64,000 nucleotides of DNA from Methanobrevibacter_A sp964431035 (GTDB taxonomy: Archaea > Methanobacteriota > Methanobacteria > Methanobacteriales > Methanobacteriaceae): NCBI GenBank assembly GCA_964431035.1, contig CAYSIF010000001.1, forward strand, positions 1-64,000, read 5' to 3'. The position numbers and the translations under genes were made by a program. The number at the start of each line of letters is the position of its first letter. Position 1 is the first letter of the stretch. This document shows, piece by piece, positions 45,687 through 54,911 of the stretch. Below the pieces are notes generated by a model. That model was not told the DNA's origin. It made no database searches and worked only from the letters and a program-made list of their open reading frames with translations.

Positions 45687-46466
45687 TTAATCTAATTCTC
45701 TTAGGAATTCTCCTTTACCGTTTGAGTCTTCAATTATTTTTATACATTTTTCTGCTGCTTGTTTTAATGCTTTTTCAGCGAGAATGTAATCTGTTGATTT
45801 GACTGTTATACGGTATCTTGGTGCTCCTACACATTGAACTGTGATGTCTTCAGATTCTGCAGCTTGTAGTGCTTCTCTGACTATGTCTACACCGTTAGGT
45901 TCGTATGTTTCAATGTCAACGTAACCTGTTATGTGAACTTCAGGAGGAGTAATATTATTTTTAGCTATTTCTGTTATTGCTTTAGCCCAATCTTCAGGTA
46001 TTCCTTCTTCGATTAGTTGGTTTTCATCTTCATCTGCAGCTGTTTCAAATGCTCCGTAGATGTCTCCGTAGATGTCCATTATGTTGTATCCAACTTCTTC
46101 ATATGCAGTGTCTAAGTCTTTATCTAATGTTTTTGCTGATAATTCTAAGAATTTTTCTGCTTTTTGTTCTATTTTCCATTGTTGGATTTTTTTGGTTCTT
46201 TGATCTTCTCTTATTCTTTTTAAGGAAGCATCAACATGACCTTTTTTAGGGTTAACTCTTAGGACTCTTGCAACTATTTTTTGGTTTTCTCTAACATGGT
46301 CACGTATGTTTTTAACCCAACCAGATGAGACTTCAGATATGTGGATGAAAGCTTCTTTTCCAGAGTATTCTTCTAGTTTAGCGAATGCTCCATAGTTAAG
46401 AACTTTGTAAACTGTTCCTACAATTAATTCTCCTTCTTCTGGCCATTCTTGATTTTTTCTTACCAT
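45687..46466 (-). CDS. Translation initiation factor aIF2 alpha subunit
   Basis: Part of the aIF2 trimer that brings initiator tRNA to the ribosome. 259 aa. N-terminal S1 domain, WPEEGELIVGTVYKVLNYGAF with FIHISEVSSGWVKNIRDHV; helical domain around residues 90-175 with EDQRTKKIQQWKIEQKAEKF; C-terminal alpha-beta domain with PRYRITVKSTDYILAEKAL. Conserved order with rps27e upstream and nop10 downstream. The upstream spacer to rps27e is 231 bp of AT-rich sequence without a gene. No unusual feature. Confidence 0.96.
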   Translation of the reverse strand: MVRKNQEWPEEGELIVGTVYKVLNYGAFAKLEEYSGKEAFIHISEVSSGWVKNIRDHVRENQKIVARVLRVNPKKGHVDASLKRIREDQRTKKIQQWKIEQKAEKFLELSAKTLDKDLDTAYEEVGYNIMDIYGDIYGAFETAADEDENQLIEEGIPEDWAKAITEIAKNNITPPEVHITGYVDIETYEPNGVDIVREALQAAESEDITVQCVGAPRYRITVKSTDYILAEKALKQAAEKCIKIIEDSNGKGEFLRELD

Positions 46467-46697
46467 AAGATTATATATCCCCTGATTTTTTTCGTATTAT
46501 AATTGATTTTTTTCTATTAAATATTTGATTTTATATAAAAAAAATAGTTTCTTTTGTGTTTTTTTGTGGAAAAATGTTTTTTATAATAGAAAAAAATAGT
46601 TTTTTTTAATTTTTTTTGTAAATTAAATTGTTTTTTTTAGAAATATAAAATTTAAAAGTTAAAAAAAAATTTAAGATAAAAAAATGTTAAATTTTTT

Positions 46698-46877
46698 TTA
46701 GTTTAAAACTTCTTCTATGTGTGCAGTGATTTTTGCTTTGGATCCACGGGATTTTACGATTGTTTTTCCGCAGATTATGCATTTTACATCAGATGCTGCA
46801 CGGTCGAATATGATTTGTTCGTTATCACAGTCTAAACATTTAACTCTTAAAAAGTTTCCTCTACCTTTGCTAGCCAT
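46698..46877 (-). CDS. rps27e: Small ribosomal subunit protein eS27
   Basis: 59 residues on the minus strand, from ATG 46877 preceded by AAGGTGAT. Sequence begins MASKGRGNFLRVKCLDCDNE and continues with VKCIICG, giving the C-x2-C...C-x2-C zinc site of S27e near residues 14-36. KSRGSKAKITAHIEEVL closes the protein. It starts 11 bp after the rpl44e stop codon, so the two are co-transcribed, as in most archaea. Confidence 0.96.
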   Translation of the reverse strand: MASKGRGNFLRVKCLDCDNEQIIFDRAASDVKCIICGKTIVKSRGSKAKITAHIEEVLN

Positions 46878-46888
46878 TTTTTATCACC

Positions 46889-47164
46889 TTATTGAACAAA
46901 TTCTGGTTTTCCGGTTCTGAAAGAGTTACCGATGTGGGATTTTCCACATTCTTTACATTTGTATCTTAAGTCTAGTTTTTTAACAGGTTTACTTCCACCT
47001 GGTAATGGTCTTGGGTATCCTCTGTACCCTGCAGTAACACGTCTGAACTGTCTTTGACCCCATTTTAATTCGCTAGCTTTTCTTTTTTTAGCTGTGTGAA
47101 CTTCGTGGATTGTATGTCTTTTACATTTTGGACAGTATCGTCTTTTTTCTTTTGGTATTTTCAT
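46889..47164 (-). CDS. rpl44e: Large ribosomal subunit protein eL42 (L44e)
   Basis: 91-residue zinc-binding ribosomal protein near the E-site. MKIPKEKRRYCPKCKRHT near the N-terminus, then a GGSKPVKKLDLRYKCKECGK segment provides the second cysteine pair. The GYRGYPRPLPGGSK loop is normal for the family. CGGTGAT lies eight bases before the ATG. First gene of the rpl44e-rps27e-aif2a-nop10-PAC2 cluster; its promoter must lie in the 406-bp region upstream. Confidence 0.97.
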   Translation of the reverse strand: MKIPKEKRRYCPKCKRHTIHEVHTAKKRKASELKWGQRQFRRVTAGYRGYPRPLPGGSKPVKKLDLRYKCKECGKSHIGNSFRTGKPEFVQ

Positions 47165-47570
47165 AACAAAATCACCGTTTTTTTTTAATTAATCCTTTTA
47201 TTTTTTTTACTATGAAAAGGAATCTGTTAAATCTCCCTATAGCAAATAATTTTATGAGTATAATATCTATTTTTTGTGTTTTTTTAACTAAATTTGTATT
47301 ATTTTTTTGTATTTAATTTATTAAATGCTGTTTATTTTTTTATTTTAACAGTCTAAAAAATTAGTTTTGTTTTATTCCACTAGTTTATTTTTTTAGAATA
47401 TTTTTTTGTGGAATATTTATTTTTTTTAGTTAAAAATTTTATTAATAAATATATACATTATTTAATTATGTTTTTAATTCATATTTAAATTATATGGTTA
47501 ATTTTTTTATACCTTATGTAAACTGTTTTGATGAGATTTTTTACTATTTTTTTCTTTGATTATGTTTTTT
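47165..47570. other. 406-bp intergenic region upstream of rpl44e
   Basis: No gene or RNA is recognised. It should carry the rpl44e promoter near its left end (minus strand) and the end of the hidden membrane-protein transcript at its right end, where long T tracts occur on either strand. A short ATG-led frame near 47492 on the plus strand is only about 21 codons and has no support. Confidence 0.5.
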
Positions 47571-48350
47571 TTAGTTTTCAGAATCTTCCATTAAATCATC
47601 AATAGAATCCATAGCATCATCAAATGAAATTGAAGAATCGTTTTTATCTTTAGAAACTTTTTTATCTGCTTTTTTATTTTCAGGTTTTGGTTCGTTATTT
47701 TTTAGATTGTGTAAACCGTTAATATTTTTAATTCTTGAAGAAGCAGATTTGATATTTTTTCCTATATTACTTCTGTAGTTTTTATATTTTGAGTTTATAT
47801 TAATTTTAGAATCAGATTTTGAGTCTTCAACTTTTTCTGTTGAAGTTTTAGGTTTAATAGGTTCAGAAGTAATTTCAGTATCTTCAACTTTTTCTGTTGA
47901 AGTTTCGTTTTTAGCAGTTTCAGAAGTGTTTTCTGTTTGCTTAGTATTTTTAGAAGTAGAATCAGTTTTATTTTCAGTATTATTATCTAGGGAATCTAAA
48001 TCTTTAATACTGCTAATTGCATTATTGAAAGGTGTTTCAAGTGAAAAACGTGTGAACAGCGTTCCCGCGATAATTAAAACTCCTATTAATACTAATATAG
48101 CTGCTGAAGCTGCAGTTTCACCGGATAAAACATTGTCTACGATTTTTTCTGAATCGGATGCGGATACTATTAATCCTGCAATTATGAATAAAATACCTAA
48201 TGCTATAAGTGCGAAGCTTAGGACTTTATGTTTTTTAGATGAATTATCAAAGATATTTGTGAATTTATTTACAAATGGTACTTCTATTTTTAAATCTGAG
48301 TCTTCAGATTTTGGAGTTTTACCATTTGTATCTTTAGATTTATCTGTAAT
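47571..48350 (-). CDS. Two-span membrane protein with a long charged tail, apparent ATT start
   Basis: An open frame of 260 codons on the minus strand has no ATG, GTG or TTG until close to its C-terminus. Upstream are a TAA at 48354-48356 and, two codons later, ATT at 48348-48350 with GGAG eight bases before it. Residues 1-45 are hydrophilic (KTPKSEDSDLKIEVPF). Two membrane helices follow (VLSFALIALGILFIIAGLIV and AAILVLIGVLIIAGTLF). The rest is a Thr/Ser/Lys/Glu-rich tail with a duplicated block containing TSTEKVED, ending DDAMDSIDDLMEDSEN. No known domain. Consistent codon use and an uninterrupted frame argue for a real gene. A role as a membrane-anchored acidic protein is all that can be said. 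Confidence 0.8.
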   Translation of the reverse strand: MTDKSKDTNGKTPKSEDSDLKIEVPFVNKFTNIFDNSSKKHKVLSFALIALGILFIIAGLIVSASDSEKIVDNVLSGETAASAAILVLIGVLIIAGTLFTRFSLETPFNNAISSIKDLDSLDNNTENKTDSTSKNTKQTENTSETAKNETSTEKVEDTEITSEPIKPKTSTEKVEDSKSDSKININSKYKNYRSNIGKNIKSASSRIKNINGLHNLKNNEPKPENKKADKKVSKDKNDSSISFDDAMDSIDDLMEDSEN

Positions 48351-48420
48351 ATTTTAGTCTCCAGTTTATAAAATTTATAAAGAATTTATATTTTTTTATA
48401 GAATTTAAATAAAATATTTT

Positions 48421-48735
48421 TTAGTCGTATGCTCTCCATGTGTGTTTACATTTAACGCATTTGAAGAATCTTGTTGGTGCTTCATCTGCACTTCTTGTTT
48501 GTTGCATCCACCATTCTGCTTTATCATGACCACATTCAGGACATGTTTCTTTTGTTGTTGGTAGTGTGCTAACATCTCCATCAGTTAATATAACTGTGTC
48601 TTTTGCGTTTACTTTTTCAGATACTGAATAAGAGTCTTCTTTTTCAGCTGATTCTTTTATATGTCCACAACTTGAACATTTAAGACCTTCTGCACTTGGA
48701 AGTAACATACCTCCACATTCTTCACAAAACTCCAT
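48421..48735 (-). CDS. tfs: Transcription factor S, RNA cleavage stimulator
   Basis: TFS rescues arrested RNA polymerase by stimulating transcript cleavage; similar to TFIIS and RPB9/A12. 104 aa. N-terminal zinc ribbon FCEECGGMLLPSAEGLKCSS, then C; C-terminal ribbon CPECGHDKAEWWMQQTRSAD, then FKCVKCKHTWR. The catalytic acidic pair of TFIIS (RSADE) is conserved. TTGGAGG lies upstream of the ATG. It is encoded in the same direction as rpoL, with a NUDIX gene between. Confidence 0.95.
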   Translation of the reverse strand: MEFCEECGGMLLPSAEGLKCSSCGHIKESAEKEDSYSVSEKVNAKDTVILTDGDVSTLPTTKETCPECGHDKAEWWMQQTRSADEAPTRFFKCVKCKHTWRAYD

Positions 48736-48873
48736 AAATTATAATATCCTCCAAATTTTTAATAAATAAATTTATTATCTTATTTTTCTTATATTTATAA
48801 ATAATCTATACACTATATAAAAGTTTTAGTATAAAACTACTATTTTTTATTAAATTTTTTACAAAAAAAGGTT

Positions 48874-49287
48874 TTATGATAAATAATTTTTTATATCCAT
48901 CAAAATTTCCAAATGATCAAAAGCTAAATCAATATTATTTAAATCCTCCCATGAGAAAATATTAATTTCCTTTGCATCATCATCAGCTTTTCTATCATCC
49001 ATATTTCCTTTAGCTAAGAATACTAATGTTATTGTATGTCCTCGTGGATCTCTGGAAGGTTTAGAGTAAACCTTGAACTGATTTAAATCATAAATATCTA
49101 TAGTTGTTTCTTCTTTAGCTTCTCTAATAGCTGCATCTTCTAAGGATTCACCGTAATCAACGAAACCTCCAGGTAATGCCCATGAATCTTTAAAAGGATT
49201 ATTTTTTCTTTTAATTAGAATAAATTCTTGATTTTCATTATAAATGAAAATATCTGCTGTTATTGATGGTTTTTTATAATTAGACAT
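48874..49287 (-). CDS. NUDIX hydrolase, ADP-ribose pyrophosphatase-like
   Basis: 137 aa. The NUDIX box reads GGFVDYGESLEDAAIREA, then KEETTIDIYD. The start MSNYKKPSITADIFIYNEN and the RKNNPFKDSWALPGGFVD turn are typical. Proteins of this branch hydrolyse ADP-ribose, FAD or similar; the specific substrate is unknown. No ribosome binding site is visible before the ATG, so the mRNA may be leaderless. It lies between tfs and rpoL, 40 bp after rpoL on the same strand. Confidence 0.9.
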   Translation of the reverse strand: MSNYKKPSITADIFIYNENQEFILIKRKNNPFKDSWALPGGFVDYGESLEDAAIREAKEETTIDIYDLNQFKVYSKPSRDPRGHTITLVFLAKGNMDDRKADDDAKEINIFSWEDLNNIDLAFDHLEILMDIKNYLS

Positions 49288-49327
49288 AAAAATTAATTAG
49301 TGTAATAAAAAAATGGGGAAAAATGAA

Positions 49328-49600
49328 TTATATGAGTTCAATTTTTGATCTGAATTCTTCATTATCTTCTTTTAATTTTTTAACAGCTTTGTCTATAGCA
49401 TTTTTTGGTCTTTTACCTCTTTTTGTTTTAATGGTCATGTGAGGTTCGCCAATGATTGGGTGGTCTATACCATAAACTGCATATTCAACATCTTCATCTT
49501 CCATGAGATATTTTCTTAATACATTACATATTGTGTGGTCTTCACCGTGAATAATTATTTCGAGTTCTAATGTTTTATCTTCAACAATTTCTATTTCCAT
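49328..49600 (-). CDS. rpoL: DNA-directed RNA polymerase subunit L
   Basis: 90-residue Rpo11 subunit, partner of RpoD in polymerase assembly. The motif DHTICNVLRKYLMEDEDVEY near residue 21 is diagnostic, followed by YGIDHPIIGEPHMTIKT. Encoded directly after csl4 (46 bp), an order common in Methanobacteriales. AAGGTTATT precedes the ATG. Confidence 0.96.
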   Translation of the reverse strand: MEIEIVEDKTLELEIIIHGEDHTICNVLRKYLMEDEDVEYAVYGIDHPIIGEPHMTIKTKRGKRPKNAIDKAVKKLKEDNEEFRSKIELI

Positions 49601-49645
49601 ATGAATAACCTTTTTATTTTTTTATTTTTAGTTTTATTATTTTTT

Positions 49646-50215
49646 TTAGTAATCTAGATAATCAGAAGCTACTTTTCTTATTTCTTTTCTGTCACAGTTT
49701 TTACAGTATAATTTATTTCCTTCTGTTTGTTTTAAGTAATTTCTGCATTTTGTACACATTGCCTTAACAATACCTAAATCTGAGTCTATTATACTTAAAT
49801 CTACATTATTTCCTGTGACTTTAATTACTTTAGCAACCATTATATCCCCAATTCTCATAGCATCAGAAAGTCTGTCTAGGTATCCTTTTTTTACTTGGGA
49901 GACATGTATCGCTGCTTTGTAAGGTAATGCGAAACTACGATTACAATCTTTTTTTGATTGAATATCGATTAATGCTCTTTGTCCTCTAATATCTAAAACT
50001 TGACCGTAGACTAAATCATTAATTTCAAGTAACACCGGCCCTGTAGATTTAGATACTACAGAAATTTCTTTATTTTCATGATTAATAATAACATTTCCAG
50101 GAGTTGCAGATTTAATGAATCCATTATCATCAAATACCCCTACACCAGGTAGGAATTGCTCACTAACTGCTAGGAAATCACCAGGAAATACTAAATCTCC
50201 AGATTTAAATTTCAT
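49646..50215 (-). CDS. csl4: Exosome RNA-binding protein Csl4
   Basis: RNA-binding cap subunit of the archaeal exosome. 189 aa. N-terminal strand-rich domain with DLVFPGDFLAVSEQFLPGVGV; S1 domain around 65-150 with KAAIHVSQVKKGYLDRLSDAM; C-terminal zinc ribbon CTKCRNYLKQTEGNKLYCKN, then C. AGGTGG precedes the ATG. It heads the csl4-rpoL segment; dph2 is 126 bp upstream on the same strand. Confidence 0.95.
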   Translation of the reverse strand: MKFKSGDLVFPGDFLAVSEQFLPGVGVFDDNGFIKSATPGNVIINHENKEISVVSKSTGPVLLEINDLVYGQVLDIRGQRALIDIQSKKDCNRSFALPYKAAIHVSQVKKGYLDRLSDAMRIGDIMVAKVIKVTGNNVDLSIIDSDLGIVKAMCTKCRNYLKQTEGNKLYCKNCDRKEIRKVASDYLDY

Positions 50216-50340
50216 AATCCACCTCTAAAAAAGAAAAAAAACATGGAGTTTCACTTTTTTGTAAAAAATTTTACTACAAATTATTATATTTCAACTATCT
50301 TTATATTTAATATTAATTATTTATTAATTATATTATTTTT

Positions 50341-51348
50341 TTAATAATTATATCTATCTTGGAATAATATTTCATCTAATTGATAATTTTCCCATTCTCG
50401 TTTATGTAAAACAATTTCCAACTCTTTTGGAGTTATTAATGGTTTATCATACATTTGAGCATCATCTATAGCTATTCTTGGACATGCTGTAACAACAAAT
50501 GCGTCTAAATCCATGTAAGGTAGAAGAACATCAGGGTTAACATTATCTAATATAATTATATAACTTTCAAAACCTTCTTCTTTAAGCATTTTTTTAATTT
50601 TTTTAGCATGGAATAGTCTGCATTGTCCTTCTTTAGATGATACTATAATTCCCCATTTTTTAGCTTCTTGGGATTTAACAATCCTTGCGAATCTTATTCT
50701 TAATATTTTATCTGCATATTCTTCAATGTTTCTTATGTTTCCAGAATATGGATCTATAGCTAGTACTGGGGATTTTGTGAATAAGTATACTCCTACTGGG
50801 TGGAAGTTACCGCTTCCTACAAATAAGTATACTTCTGCATCTAATTTTTTTATTGATGAGAAGTTGCAACCTAAAACTTGTCCTTTTTGTGTGCTTTTAG
50901 ATGAGCCTATTACTACTTCTTTTCCTTTATCTTCTAAAAAGTCGTACATTTCATCTAATAGGTGTAGGTGTTGTGTGGTTGTTACTAGACCTACTTTTGA
51001 GTATTCTTCTATTAGAGGTAATGCTTTTTCTAAGTATGTTTTAACATCAACATCTGAGTATGCTTCAATAAATAGAGTTGGTATTTTATATTTTAGAGGT
51101 AGTGGTGTGTGTCCGTAGTGTATGATTAAGTCTACTAGGTCTAACATTTTTTTATCAGACACGTCACATGCTCCGAAACATGGGTCTCCAGATATTAATA
51201 CTGTGGTATCTGTTTTAGATTCTATTTCTTTTGCAACTTGCACTGCCTGTGTTTTTAAACCTTCTGGAAATTGTAAGCCTACTGTTTCTGCTTTGAGTTT
51301 TTTTATTTTTTTTATTGCTTTATTTATTTCTAAATTATAAATTGACAT
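50341..51348 (-). CDS. dph2: Diphthamide synthase, 2-(3-amino-3-carboxypropyl)histidine synthase
   Basis: Radical-type Fe-S enzyme that transfers a 3-amino-3-carboxypropyl group from S-adenosylmethionine to a histidine of elongation factor 2. 335 aa. The three cluster cysteines are seen in GDPCFGACDVSD (near residue 60), VLGCNFSS and VVTACPRIAIDDAQMY near residue 285. No ribosome binding site is seen before the ATG and TATA-like sequence is close, so the mRNA may be leaderless. hpt lies 35 bp upstream on the same strand. Confidence 0.95.
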   Translation of the reverse strand: MSIYNLEINKAIKKIKKLKAETVGLQFPEGLKTQAVQVAKEIESKTDTTVLISGDPCFGACDVSDKKMLDLVDLIIHYGHTPLPLKYKIPTLFIEAYSDVDVKTYLEKALPLIEEYSKVGLVTTTQHLHLLDEMYDFLEDKGKEVVIGSSKSTQKGQVLGCNFSSIKKLDAEVYLFVGSGNFHPVGVYLFTKSPVLAIDPYSGNIRNIEEYADKILRIRFARIVKSQEAKKWGIIVSSKEGQCRLFHAKKIKKMLKEEGFESYIIILDNVNPDVLLPYMDLDAFVVTACPRIAIDDAQMYDKPLITPKELEIVLHKREWENYQLDEILFQDRYNY

Positions 51349-51382
51349 TTAATCTAAGGGAAAAATTATTTATCTATTTTTT

Positions 51383-51952
51383 TTAGTAGTTTAATGATTC
51401 TATAACTACTTTTCCATCTATTACATCCATTTTAACAAGTGTTGTGATTTTTAAGTCTAAATCTTTTTCAACAATGTCTTTTCCTTGTCCTTTTTCAATA
51501 ACTGCCACTACATCTTGTATATTAACATTTATTCCTCTTAATGATTCTATAAGTGCTTTAAGTGTTCCTCCAGTACTTATAACATCATCAACTAATAGTA
51601 TATTATCTTCTTCGTTTAGGTTATTTATGTATAGGTTAGATGAACCGTAACCAGTTTTTTGGTTAACTTTTTTCTCACCTTCCAAACCATATTCTCTTTT
51701 TCTAATTACTAAAAATGGTATTCCTGTATGGATAGATAGTGCTGTTGCTATATGTATTCCCATAGATTCTACTGCAACAATTTTATCTATTTTACTTAAA
51801 TCGAGATTATCTGCTATACATTCAGATATTTCTATTAGTAATTTTGGTTCTACAAGAGGTATTCCATCACTAATTGGATGTACAAAATAGTTATAATCTC
51901 CTTTTTTAACAATAGGAGCTTCTTCTAATGATTTTTTTAATTCTTCTAGCAT
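51383..51952 (-). CDS. hpt: Hypoxanthine/guanine phosphoribosyltransferase
   Basis: Salvages hypoxanthine and guanine with PRPP. 189 aa from ATG 51952 (MLEELKKSL, the family N-terminus); a GTG nine bases upstream is less likely. The KGDYNYFVHPISDGIPLVEP segment, VAVESMGIHIATALS and the PRPP loop NILLVDDVISTGGTLKALI near residue 120 are intact. Archaeal type, related in sequence to APRT. It is divergent from srp54 (181 bp). Next gene downstream is dph2. Confidence 0.95.
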   Translation of the reverse strand: MLEELKKSLEEAPIVKKGDYNYFVHPISDGIPLVEPKLLIEISECIADNLDLSKIDKIVAVESMGIHIATALSIHTGIPFLVIRKREYGLEGEKKVNQKTGYGSSNLYINNLNEEDNILLVDDVISTGGTLKALIESLRGINVNIQDVVAVIEKGQGKDIVEKDLDLKITTLVKMDVIDGKVVIESLNY

Positions 51953-52133
51953 TATAAACACAACTATGAAATAAAAATTTTTTTAGTTAGATATTTAAAT
52001 ATAATAAATATACTATAATAAAATATTATAATTAATTTATTTTAAATAATTTTATTTTTATTATCAAAAAAAATTTAATTTTTTCTTTTACACTTATTTA
52101 ATTTTATTATTAAAAAAAAGGATTTGATTACTT

Positions 52134-53468
52134 ATGTTAGGTAATTTAGGTGAGAATTTAACAAACACAATGAAAAAACTAGTTGGAATGAGTGTTATTG
52201 ATAAAAAAACAATAAAAGAAGTTGTTAGAGAAATACAAAGAGCACTCATACAATCAGATGTAAACATAAAACTAGTTCAAAGTTTATCTAAACAAATAGA
52301 AGAAAGAGCATTAACTGAAGAACCACCAAAAGGAATAACACCAAGAGAACACGTAATAACCATAATCTATGAAGAAATGGTTAAATTACTTGGATCAGAA
52401 CCAAGTGAACTAAAAATAGAAGAAAAACCATTCAAAATACTATTTTTAGGACTACAAGGAAGCGGTAAAACCACCACCATAGGAAAACTATGCAAATACT
52501 TACAGAAAAAAGGATTCAGCCCAGCAATAGTATGTACAGACACATGGAGACCAGCAGCATACGAACAACTAAAACAACTAACCGAAGAAATGCAAATATC
52601 CCTATACGGAGACCCAAACAACAAAGACGCACTAGACTTAGCAGAAAAAGGACTTAAAAAATTCAAAAACCAAAAAATAATAATATTCGATACAGCAGGA
52701 AGACACAAAGAAGAACAAGACCTCCTAGACGAAATGAACCAACTAAACAAAGTAATCAACCCAAGCGAATCCATACTAGTAATAGACGGAACCATAGGAC
52801 AACAAGCAGGAGCACAAGCAAAAGCATTCTCAGAAGCAACAGACATCGGATCAATCATAATCTCAAAACTAGACGGAACCGCAAAAGGAGGAGGTGCACT
52901 ATCAGCAGTAGCAGAAGTAGGAGCACCAATCAAATTCATAGGAACTGGAGAAAGAATCGAAGACTTCGAACAATTCAACCCAGAAAGATTCATATCCAGA
53001 CTACTAGGAATGGGAGATATTAAAACCCTTATAGAAAAAGCAGAAGAAGTTGTAGACGAAGACATAGCAACAAAAACCATGAACAACATGCTTAGTGGAA
53101 AATTCACACTAAAAGACATGCAAAACCAATTCGAAATGATGAACAAAATGGGACCAATGCAACAAGTAATGAACATGATTCCAGGAATGGGAAACAAAAT
53201 CCCAAAAGAAGCATCAAAAATGACCGAAGACAAAATCAACAGCTACAAAATCATGATGTCCTCAATGACAGAAAAAGAAATGCTAGAACCAAAAATAATA
53301 AAACGCTCCAGAATCGAAAGAATAGCAAGAGGATCAGGAGTATCAGAAAGCGAAGTGAAAGAACTCCTAAAATACTACAACAACACCAAAAAAGCAATGA
53401 AAGGAATAAGCAAACGAGGAATGGGTGGAGGAGTAATGAACAGAATCATGGGACAATTCATGAAATAA
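52134..53468 (+). CDS. srp54: Signal recognition particle 54 kDa protein
   Basis: GTPase that binds signal sequences and 7S RNA and targets ribosomes to SecYE. 444 aa. N domain 1-90; G domain with GLQGSGKTTTIGKLCKYLQ near residue 106, DTWRPAAYEQLKQL, DTAGRHKEEQDL and SKLDGTAKGGGALS; methionine-rich M domain from about 300 (NMIPGMGNKIP, IMSSMTEKEM). AAGGATTTGAT precedes the ATG. Apart from the first 100 bases, codons are A/C-ending throughout. pus10 follows after 43 bp. Confidence 0.97.
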   Translation: MLGNLGENLTNTMKKLVGMSVIDKKTIKEVVREIQRALIQSDVNIKLVQSLSKQIEERALTEEPPKGITPREHVITIIYEEMVKLLGSEPSELKIEEKPFKILFLGLQGSGKTTTIGKLCKYLQKKGFSPAIVCTDTWRPAAYEQLKQLTEEMQISLYGDPNNKDALDLAEKGLKKFKNQKIIIFDTAGRHKEEQDLLDEMNQLNKVINPSESILVIDGTIGQQAGAQAKAFSEATDIGSIIISKLDGTAKGGGALSAVAEVGAPIKFIGTGERIEDFEQFNPERFISRLLGMGDIKTLIEKAEEVVDEDIATKTMNNMLSGKFTLKDMQNQFEMMNKMGPMQQVMNMIPGMGNKIPKEASKMTEDKINSYKIMMSSMTEKEMLEPKIIKRSRIERIARGSGVSESEVKELLKYYNNTKKAMKGISKRGMGGGVMNRIMGQFMK

Positions 53469-53511
53469 AAAAAACACACACTCCACCAGCATATATTTTT
53501 TTTGATTAAAA

Positions 53512-54735
53512 ATGGATACCATAAACACAAGAATTGAAAAACTCCTAGAAAACAACCCAAATATTTGTAATAACTGTCTAGGACGAAAAGTATCAGATAT
53601 TGTTGAAGGACAAGACAATCCCACAAGAGGACAAATCATTAGAAACCAATTAAATTTAAAAGAAGCAGAGGATTGTTTTATCTGTAATAACACTTTCAAA
53701 TACTTAGATGCTGATAAAATATTAAAAAAGGTTAATAAGAAAATTGAAAGATTAAATCTTGAATTTAACACTTTTATTGTAGGAACCAAACTTGATAAAA
53801 AAATATTAGACCTTGATAAGCAGATAAATGAAGATTTAGATTTAAATGTTGAATTAATAAAAAAAGAATTAAACAGAATCATTGGTAAGACAATAGAAGA
53901 GAATTTAAACAAAGAAGTTGAATTTAACAATCCTGATGTTGTGATAATGGTAGATTTACGTAAAATTCCAGATGAAACCATTGTTAAAATACAAATTAAT
54001 CCATTATATATTGAAGGAAGATATAATAAGTTTTCACGAGGTATTCCACAAACTAAATGGCCATGTACCAAATGTAAAGGAAGAGGCTGTGATAAGTGTA
54101 ACGGAACAGGTAAACAATACTCGGAATCTGTTGAAGAATTAATTTCAGAACATGTTCTTATTGAAACAGAAGGATATGATGCTAAATTCCATGGTGCCGG
54201 TCGTGAAGATATAGATGTTAGAATGTTAGGTACAGGTAGACCATTTGTACTTGAAATAAAAGAGCCTAAAAAGAGAAATATTGATTTAAAACTTATTGAA
54301 GATAAAATTAATAAAATAAATGAAGGTAAAACCAAATACACTAATCTAAAATTCACAAAAAGAAACCGAAAGGCAGAGATTAAACAATCATCCCCTGATA
54401 CTTATAAGGTTTATAAGGCACAAGTAGAGTGTGAAAAACCTATAAATAAGGAAAAATTAGAAGAATTGAAACAATTACATATTATTGAACAAAGAACACC
54501 TACACGTGTAGCTCATAGACGAGCTGATAAAATAAGAAAGAAAGAAGTTAAAGAATTAGAATTAGAATATGTTGATTCTTATAATTTTAACATGATTATT
54601 AAAACAGAAGGAGGTCTTTATATTAAAGAACTTATTTCTGGTGATGATAATCGAAGTAAACCAAGTGTAAGTGATATTTTAGAAAATAAATCTATTTGTA
54701 AATATTTAGATGTTATTGAAGTTGGTATAAAATGA
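53512..54735 (+). CDS. pus10: tRNA pseudouridine synthase Pus10
   Basis: Makes pseudouridine 54 (and often 55) in the T-loop of archaeal tRNA. 407 aa. N-terminal zinc-binding THUMP-like region with NICNNCLGRKVSD and EDCFICNN; a second set of cysteines, KWPCTKCKGRGCDKCNGTGK, near residue 188; catalytic Asp in HGAGREDIDVRMLGTGRPFV near 240. The C-terminal ending is VSDILENKSICKYLDVIEVG. No clear ribosome binding site before the ATG. Co-oriented with srp54 and rpl21e, a common archaeal order. Confidence 0.95.
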   Translation: MDTINTRIEKLLENNPNICNNCLGRKVSDIVEGQDNPTRGQIIRNQLNLKEAEDCFICNNTFKYLDADKILKKVNKKIERLNLEFNTFIVGTKLDKKILDLDKQINEDLDLNVELIKKELNRIIGKTIEENLNKEVEFNNPDVVIMVDLRKIPDETIVKIQINPLYIEGRYNKFSRGIPQTKWPCTKCKGRGCDKCNGTGKQYSESVEELISEHVLIETEGYDAKFHGAGREDIDVRMLGTGRPFVLEIKEPKKRNIDLKLIEDKINKINEGKTKYTNLKFTKRNRKAEIKQSSPDTYKVYKAQVECEKPINKEKLEELKQLHIIEQRTPTRVAHRRADKIRKKEVKELELEYVDSYNFNMIIKTEGGLYIKELISGDDNRSKPSVSDILENKSICKYLDVIEVGIK

Positions 54736-54911
54736 ATAAAAATATTGAATTATTTTATATATTATAATAAACATAACCTTTATTAATATCTTCAATAATA
54801 TAGTTTAATATTATATAATATTTGATTATCTAATTTTTTATTAAAAATAAACATAATTATAATTATTTTTTAAACAAATTTAAATTACTTATACAGAGAG
54901 GTATCATAAAA

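Noticed and set aside
45608..45802. Plus-strand frame of about 64 codons between nop10 and aif2a
   Set aside because: It runs into the aif2a coding region on the opposite strand and is hydrophobic low-complexity; no start context.
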